A stretch of 10,699 nucleotides of DNA from an uncultured Selenomonadales bacterium (GTDB lineage: Bacteria; Bacillota; Negativicutes; Selenomonadales; Selenomonadaceae): contig CAMVIO010000048.1 of the NCBI GenBank assembly GCA_947167555.1, forward strand, positions 1 to 10,699, in the 5' to 3' direction. Below, piece by piece: positions 6,061-10,699 of this stretch. The translations under genes and the position numbers were made by a program. How positions within the stretch are numbered: the first letter of the stretch is position 1; every line of letters starts with the position of its first letter. A model generated the notes under the pieces. The model worked only from the letters and a program-made list of their open reading frames with translations. It was not told the DNA's origin and did no database searches.

Positions 6061-8436
6061 TTATTTTAATTTTACTACCGTCGCGCCGAGGCCGCCTTCG
6101 TCCATGTCCGCGAAAGCGAAGGAACGGACGCTCCTGTGATTTTTCAGGTACTCGTGGATTCCTTTGCGGAGTGCTCCGGTGCCTTTGCCGTGGATCACCA
6201 GGATATCCTTCAGTCCCGCAAGCTGCGCGTCGTCGATGAATTTCGCGACGAGCTGCTCGCCTTCGTCTACCATGCAGCCGCGAATATCGATTTCCCGATG
6301 GACGGACGAAGTCTTTTCCAGCAGGGCGCCGGACGCAATCGCCGCACTGCTGCCGCGCTCCGGCTTTTCCTTTTTCGCGCGGGCCACGAATCGGCAGGCG
6401 TCCGCCTTGACCGTCGTGGTCATGCCGCCGACCTGCACAAATATTTCCTTTCCCTTCGTTTCCAGCACCGTGCCTCTTTGGTCGAGCGGCACGATATAGA
6501 CCTCGTCGCCCGCGTGAAGCTTTGCTGTGTCCACTTTTTCACGGTACGCCGGATTCGACGAGAATCCGGGACGCGTCTCCTCAGCCATGTCGCGTAGCCT
6601 GCCGCGGGCGTCCTGCATAGCCGCGTTTCGGCTTTTTTCGTCCTGTTCCTTTGCCTGCTCCTTCAGGCTCTTGATGATATCCTCGGCCTCTTTCCGCGTG
6701 CGGCGGACGAGTGCCGCTCCCTCGTTTTTCGCGTTTTTCAGGATTTCGGTCTTTTTCTTCGCGACCTCATCCTTCAGCTTCCGCCATTTTTCTTCCAATT
6801 CCTTCGCCCGCGCGCTGCGCTCGGCGATTTCCGCGTTTTTCTGCTCATAGAGGATTTTTTCGCGCTCCAACGCGCTGACGACCTTCTCGAACTGCGCGTG
6901 GTCTTCGCGAATCAGCGCCTCGGCGCGAAGCAATATCGACTTCGCCAGCCCGAGCCGCGCACCGATGGCAAACGCGTTGCTGGCGCCGGGAATGCCGAGC
7001 AGCAAGCGGTAGGTCGGGCGGAGCGTTTCCGCGTCGAACTCAACGCAGGCGTTCTCGACGCCGTCCCGCGTGTAAGCGAAGGTTTTCAGCTCGGAATAAT
7101 GGGTGGTGGCAACCACGGAAGCGTCAATCTCCAAAAGGCGTTCCAAAATCGCCATGGCCAGCGCCGCGCCTTCCTCCGGATCGGTGCCCGCGCCGATCTC
7201 GTCCAGCAGCAAAAGATCGTCCCTCTCCGCCTCGTCGAGAATCTTGACGATATGACTCATGTGCGAAGAAAACGTCGAAAGGCTTTGCTCGATGCTCTGT
7301 TCGTCGCCGATGTCGGCATAAATCTCCCGATAGACCGTCATTTCCGCGCCAACGGCTGCGGGCACGAAAAGCCCCGACTGCGCCATCACCGAAAGCAGCC
7401 CCATTGTCTTCATGCTGACCGTCTTGCCGCCGGTATTCGGGCCTGTGACGAGCAGCATACGGAAATCGCCGCCCAGCGTCAGGTCGATCGGCACGACGCT
7501 TTCGTCCGGAATCAGCGGGTGGCGCGCCTTTTCGATATGCACGCGCCCTTCGCGGTTCATTTCTGGACGTGCGGCACGGAGTTTTCGCGCCAGCCGCGCC
7601 TTTGCGAAAGCAAAATCCAGCCCCGCGAGAATCGCGAGGTTTTCCCGCAAAACATCAGCGTTCCGCCCGACGTCGGCGGACAACCCGCGCAGGATTCGCG
7701 CGACCTCCTGCCGCTCAGACAGCGTCAGTTCCTTGATGTCGTTGTTCAGCGTGACGACCTCCATCGGCTCAATGAACAGCGTCGCGCCGGTGGCGGACTG
7801 GTCATGGACGATGCCCGGCACCGCCTGCCGATATTCCTGCTTGACCGGAATCACATAGCGATCCTCGCGCATGGTGACGATGGCGTCCTGCAAGAACTTC
7901 TGCTGCGACGTCGAATGAATCATCGACGAGAGCGTGTCCTTGATCTTCTGCTGGGAAGAGCGGATGCTTTTCCTAAGCTTCGCCAGCGTCAGGCTCGCGT
8001 CGTCGCGGAGCGCTCCATGTTCGTCGATGGCATTGTCGAGCCGATTCTCAAGCTGCCCGAGGATTTCAAGCCCCCGCGCACGTTCCTTCAGCGTCGGCGC
8101 GAGGTCGGGCGAAAGCTCCTTAAAGAACCGCTTGACCTCCCGCGTCGCGTAAAGCACGCTGATCACGTCGGAAAGCTCCTCGATTTCCAGCATCGCGTCC
8201 ATTGCCGCCTTTTTCAATACGGCGCGGATGTCGCGAATCGCTCCGAGAGGCGGCGACGAGACGGAAAGCACATCCCGCGCCTCCGCCGTTTCATCCAAGC
8301 GCTCCTCGACCTCGTCGAAATCCGACGACGGCAAAAGCGCGCCCGCCGCCTCCTTGCCGAGGAACGAGCCCGCCTCCGCCGCCAGCATCGCGAGGATTTT
8401 CTCATATTCAAGTGTCCGTAAAGTTTCTTCTTTCAT
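6061..8436 (-). CDS. mutS2: MutS2, ribosome- and DNA-acting ATPase with Smr domain
   Basis: The 791-residue protein has the usual MutS2 length and order: helical core/clamp (about 1-290), MutS-type ATPase (about 295-500) with Walker A GPNTGGKT (332-339), Walker B LLLLDE (408-413) and the following GAGTDP, a long charged coiled coil (about 505-620), a small beta domain (about 640-690), and a C-terminal Smr domain (about 713-791) with DIRG (717-720) and HGKGTG (749-754). All key residues look intact. MutS2 lacks the mismatch-recognition domain. It was described as an anti-recombination factor and, in Bacillus subtilis (RqcU), as splitting collided ribosomes. An upstream ATG at 8541 would add 35 Arg/Ala-rich residues inside the preceding gene; the ATG at 8436 with AAGGA 6 bases upstream gives the family start MKEETLRTLEYEKIL. 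It follows the U32 gene by 10 bases. Confidence 0.97.
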   Translation of the reverse strand: MKEETLRTLEYEKILAMLAAEAGSFLGKEAAGALLPSSDFDEVEERLDETAEARDVLSVSSPPLGAIRDIRAVLKKAAMDAMLEIEELSDVISVLYATREVKRFFKELSPDLAPTLKERARGLEILGQLENRLDNAIDEHGALRDDASLTLAKLRKSIRSSQQKIKDTLSSMIHSTSQQKFLQDAIVTMREDRYVIPVKQEYRQAVPGIVHDQSATGATLFIEPMEVVTLNNDIKELTLSERQEVARILRGLSADVGRNADVLRENLAILAGLDFAFAKARLARKLRAARPEMNREGRVHIEKARHPLIPDESVVPIDLTLGGDFRMLLVTGPNTGGKTVSMKTMGLLSVMAQSGLFVPAAVGAEMTVYREIYADIGDEQSIEQSLSTFSSHMSHIVKILDEAERDDLLLLDEIGAGTDPEEGAALAMAILERLLEIDASVVATTHYSELKTFAYTRDGVENACVEFDAETLRPTYRLLLGIPGASNAFAIGARLGLAKSILLRAEALIREDHAQFEKVVSALEREKILYEQKNAEIAERSARAKELEEKWRKLKDEVAKKKTEILKNAKNEGAALVRRTRKEAEDIIKSLKEQAKEQDEKSRNAAMQDARGRLRDMAEETRPGFSSNPAYREKVDTAKLHAGDEVYIVPLDQRGTVLETKGKEIFVQVGGMTTTVKADACRFVARAKKEKPERGSSAAIASGALLEKTSSVHREIDIRGCMVDEGEQLVAKFIDDAQLAGLKDILVIHGKGTGALRKGIHEYLKNHRSVRSFAFADMDEGGLGATVVKLK

Positions 8437-8442
8437 AAAATA

Positions 8443-8447
8443 TCCTT
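8443..8447 (-). promoter_or_regulatory. Ribosome binding site of mutS2 overlapping the upstream stop codon
   Basis: The minus strand reads TAAAGGA: the TAA stop of the U32 gene (8447-8449) shares its last base with AAGGA, which lies 6 bases before the mutS2 ATG at 8436. This arrangement favours translational coupling of the two genes. Confidence 0.8.
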
Positions 8448-10699
8448 TACAATACGCCGCGGAAATAATGGCCGCGCGTAACGTCCCCGCCCTCGATGCG
8501 GCGCGCCCGCTCTTTCTGCGCTTCCGAAAGCTCCTCGTCATAATACAGGAATTCCCGATACCCGCGCACGATCTCCCCGATTTCCCGCGCCGTCATATAC
8601 CGCCCGTCAATGCGGATACGTTCTGCGCCCAGCCTTGCAAATCTTCCCGCCTGCGGGAGCATGCTCAGCACCTTCGCGTTCAGGATGTGCATCTGGCAGC
8701 CCGCGTCGGTCACGACAGGGAAAATCGCGCCGGTGCGGTCCTTCAGGAAATATTTTCCCTTCACACAGGGCGCGGAGCACGCGCCGCTCCCGACGTCACC
8801 GAGGAAACTCCCGGGCGCGCAGTATGCCGACACCATCAGCTCCAGCCGTCCGTGAACGATACATTCTACAGGCAGCACGCTTTTTTGCGTCAATGTCTCG
8901 ATCTGCGGGAAATTCAGTTCCGGCGAAAGCGTCGCCCTCGAAAAGCCGAGGTCGGCAAGCTCCCGAACCGCCAAGGCGTTATAGGCGAGCAGGGAAAAAT
9001 CGCTGACCACGGGAAGATCGGTGTATTCGCGCACCATGCGCAGCGCGCCGAGGTGATGGACATAGACGTCGTCGGCCGGCGCGTCCGAAAGCGTCCGAAG
9101 AAGCGGCGCCAGCGGCGGCAGGAAACGCTCCCGCAGAATGCGCGGCGTCGCAAGAGAAACGCCGCGCCCCTCCGACCGCAAAAACTCCCAGACTTCTTTG
9201 TATTCCTCCGGCGTCACCAAATGATGATCGTAAGCGTCGCCGCCGTAAAGCACACCGTCCGCCCCGGCCTCGACCGCCGCCCGCGCCTTTTCCGGCGTGT
9301 CGGCATGAACGATCAGCTTCGGCAGGGAATCCTTTTTCTTTCGATAGACGTCTTTCTTCGCCTTTTCCTCCGACACGGAAAATCTTGCCGCAATCTCCGC
9401 CCTGCGCGCGGCAATTTCAGAAAGCCTCGCCTCGTCGAGCCTCGAAAGCGCCTCGCGGCGCGTCTCGTTCATCACGCTCATCGGAACCATCACGCCGTCC
9501 CCGATATCCGCTTCGAGGACTTCCAGCGCATAGGCCGTCGTCCCCATGCGCTCCATCTGCTTTTCGAGCGTTTCCTTCGTCAGCGGCCTTTTCTCCGCCT
9601 GCGGGCAAATATACTCGGACTTCGCCTCCGCCCGCACGCCGTCCGCCGACGCCGTCACGGAAAAAGGCCCGCCCACCTTTGCCGTCACCGTCAGCCGCAC
9701 GGGAATCCTGCGCTTTCCCGCACCCGTATAGGACGCCCGCGCCTCCTCGGTCAGCGCGGAATCATAGACGCAAAAAATCCGGTCATGCGGGTGCGCAGCC
9801 CGCGAAAGCGGAAACGTCACCTCGTCCCCCGCAAAGCCCCGCTCGATTTCCCTTCCTTTTGCGTCGCGCAATTCGCCAACCGTCTCGGTCACGCGCCCGC
9901 CGGTCTTGACCCAGACGTCCGCCTGATCGCCGACGGCCAGCGACTCCGTCAGCTTCACGCGCACGCGCTTTTCCTCCGCGTCGTAAGAAACGACGCGCCC
10001 GACGAGCAAGCCGCGATTGTTCGGCCTACGGTCGCTCATCATTTCCTTGCCGGGATTTTTCAAAAGATACGCCGTCGTGAAATCGCGGTTGAAAATCTGC
10101 GCAAGCCGCCGATTTTCTTCCCGCGCCGCCGCCTCGTCCGTTTTGTCCGAAAGCACGCGGTCGATCGCGCCCCGATAGGCCGCCGTCGCCACAGCCACAT
10201 ACTCGGGGCGCTTCATACGCCCTTCCAGCTTCAGCGACGCGACGCCCGCCCCGATCAGCTCCGGCAGCAGATCGATCGTTTTCAGATCGCGCGGCGACAG
10301 CAGATATTTTCCCGCCGCGCCGTTCGTGACTTCCTGTCCGTTCTCGTCCACCAATTCGTAAGTCAGGCGGCAAGGCTGCGCGCACCGTCCCCGGTTGCCC
10401 GAGCGTCCGCCGATCATACTGCTCATCAGGCATTGGCCCGAATAGCAGACGCAAAGCGCGCCGTGGGCGAAAACCTCGATTTCGACATTGCTTTCCGCGC
10501 AAATCTCACGAATCTCCGCCAACGACATTTCCCGCGACAAGACCACGCGGGAAAATCCCAAATCCTCCAACGCCTGAACGCCCGCCAGATTATGGACGGT
10601 CATCTGCGTGCTGGCATGAAGCGGAAGCCCCGGCGCGACCTCCCGCGCCAGCCGCGCAACGCCGAGATCCTGCACCAAGACAGCGTCCGCCCCCGCGTC
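8447..10699 (-). CDS. U32 family (collagenase-like) protein, two U32 halves; N-terminus off window
   Basis: The frame is open to the right edge, showing 750 codons; the first visible residues DAGADAV, then LVQDLG, are the middle of a U32 barrel, so perhaps 80-100 residues are missing. The first half carries the U32 signature (10421-10477, EVFAHGALC with Cys at 10451-10453, then Cys at 10430, 10382 and 10370), followed by beta-rich segments and a DUF3656-like region (about 9360-9710). A second U32-like half (8447 to about 9319) starts LIVHADTPEKARAAVEAGADGVLYGG and keeps three cysteines (8819, 8777, 8765). The family is called peptidase, but its best studied members are RNA hydroxylation factors (TrhP, RlhA) and the Fe-S proteins UbiU/UbiV, so I favour an Fe-S RNA-modifying role over proteolysis. 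It is the first visible gene of a unit with mutS2. Which RNA it acts on cannot be told. Confidence 0.92.
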   Translation of the reverse strand, partial: DAGADAVLVQDLGVARLAREVAPGLPLHASTQMTVHNLAGVQALEDLGFSRVVLSREMSLAEIREICAESNVEIEVFAHGALCVCYSGQCLMSSMIGGRSGNRGRCAQPCRLTYELVDENGQEVTNGAAGKYLLSPRDLKTIDLLPELIGAGVASLKLEGRMKRPEYVAVATAAYRGAIDRVLSDKTDEAAAREENRRLAQIFNRDFTTAYLLKNPGKEMMSDRRPNNRGLLVGRVVSYDAEEKRVRVKLTESLAVGDQADVWVKTGGRVTETVGELRDAKGREIERGFAGDEVTFPLSRAAHPHDRIFCVYDSALTEEARASYTGAGKRRIPVRLTVTAKVGGPFSVTASADGVRAEAKSEYICPQAEKRPLTKETLEKQMERMGTTAYALEVLEADIGDGVMVPMSVMNETRREALSRLDEARLSEIAARRAEIAARFSVSEEKAKKDVYRKKKDSLPKLIVHADTPEKARAAVEAGADGVLYGGDAYDHHLVTPEEYKEVWEFLRSEGRGVSLATPRILRERFLPPLAPLLRTLSDAPADDVYVHHLGALRMVREYTDLPVVSDFSLLAYNALAVRELADLGFSRATLSPELNFPQIETLTQKSVLPVECIVHGRLELMVSAYCAPGSFLGDVGSGACSAPCVKGKYFLKDRTGAIFPVVTDAGCQMHILNAKVLSMLPQAGRFARLGAERIRIDGRYMTAREIGEIVRGYREFLYYDEELSEAQKERARRIEGGDVTRGHYFRGVL

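Noticed and set aside
6898..8421. A 507-codon open frame on the plus strand opposite mutS2
   Set aside because: It lies wholly antisense to an intact, conserved gene, is Arg/His/Gln-rich and low in recognisable domains, and has no ribosome site. Long antisense frames are expected from the codon use of GC-rich genes.
8437..8541. 35-residue N-terminal extension of mutS2 overlapping the U32 gene
   Set aside because: Arg/Ala-rich shadow of the U32 C-terminus; the start at 8436 has its own ribosome site and gives the family N-terminus.
9385..9909. A 174-codon plus-strand frame rich in Pro, Ser and Arg opposite the U32 gene
   Set aside because: Low-complexity antisense shadow of Gly/Ala/Arg codons, with no ribosome site or domain.
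10676..10678. TTG at 10678 as the start of the U32 gene
   Set aside because: The frame stays open to the window edge and the residues before it (DAGADAV) are conserved U32 barrel sequence, so this TTG encodes an internal leucine.
8447..10699. Reading the U32 protein as a secreted collagenase or protease
   Set aside because: No protease catalytic motif is visible, the cysteine pattern suits an Fe-S cluster, and characterised relatives act in RNA or quinone hydroxylation. The N-terminus is missing, so a signal peptide cannot be excluded.

Overview
The window looks like a chromosomal housekeeping stretch from a GC-rich member of the Firmicutes. A SAM-I (S-box) riboswitch with an intrinsic terminator in front of metK, a MutS2 rather than a MutS/MutL set, a Moorella-type flavin reductase-rubredoxin and a DUF2225 protein all point to an anaerobic Bacillota. 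Negativicutes (Selenomonas-like) is my guess from gene content and base composition, but nothing here proves the genus. I see no insertion sequence, phage gene, tRNA, rRNA, CRISPR array or recent-transfer signal.

Layout from left to right. (1) Minus strand, 1-1065: the first two thirds of metK (cut by the window edge), preceded by a complete leader with a sigma-A promoter, SAM-I aptamer, antiterminator and terminator. (2) Minus strand, 1093-3293: a two-gene unit, an Hrb-type flavin reductase-rubredoxin followed 32 bases later by a membrane GGDEF protein (probable diguanylate cyclase). (3) A 173-base divergent intergenic region, 3294-3466. (4) Plus strand, 3467-6004: a DUF2225 zinc-ribbon/TPR-like protein with an unusual repeat-bearing N-terminal extension, followed 15 bases later by a TTG-started sodium:amino-acid symporter of the NSS (LeuT/MhsT) family. 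(5) A strong two-way terminator at 6013-6053 between converging units. (6) Minus strand, 6061-10699: a long U32-family protein (two U32-like halves around a DUF3656-like region; its N-terminus lies beyond the window) followed 10 bases later by mutS2.

How the genes work together. metK makes S-adenosylmethionine, and its own product should shut off its transcription through the leader. The Hrb/GGDEF pair suggests, by position only, that redox or nitrosative stress handling is co-expressed with cyclic-di-GMP signalling. The U32/mutS2 pair couples a probable Fe-S RNA-hydroxylation protein with a ribosome-associated ATPase, both plausibly acting on translation. The DUF2225/NSS pair has no known shared pathway.

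I find no clear undescribed system. The best leads are the DUF2225 N-terminal extension and its link with the NSS transporter, the Hrb/GGDEF link, and the altered cysteine set in the second U32 half.
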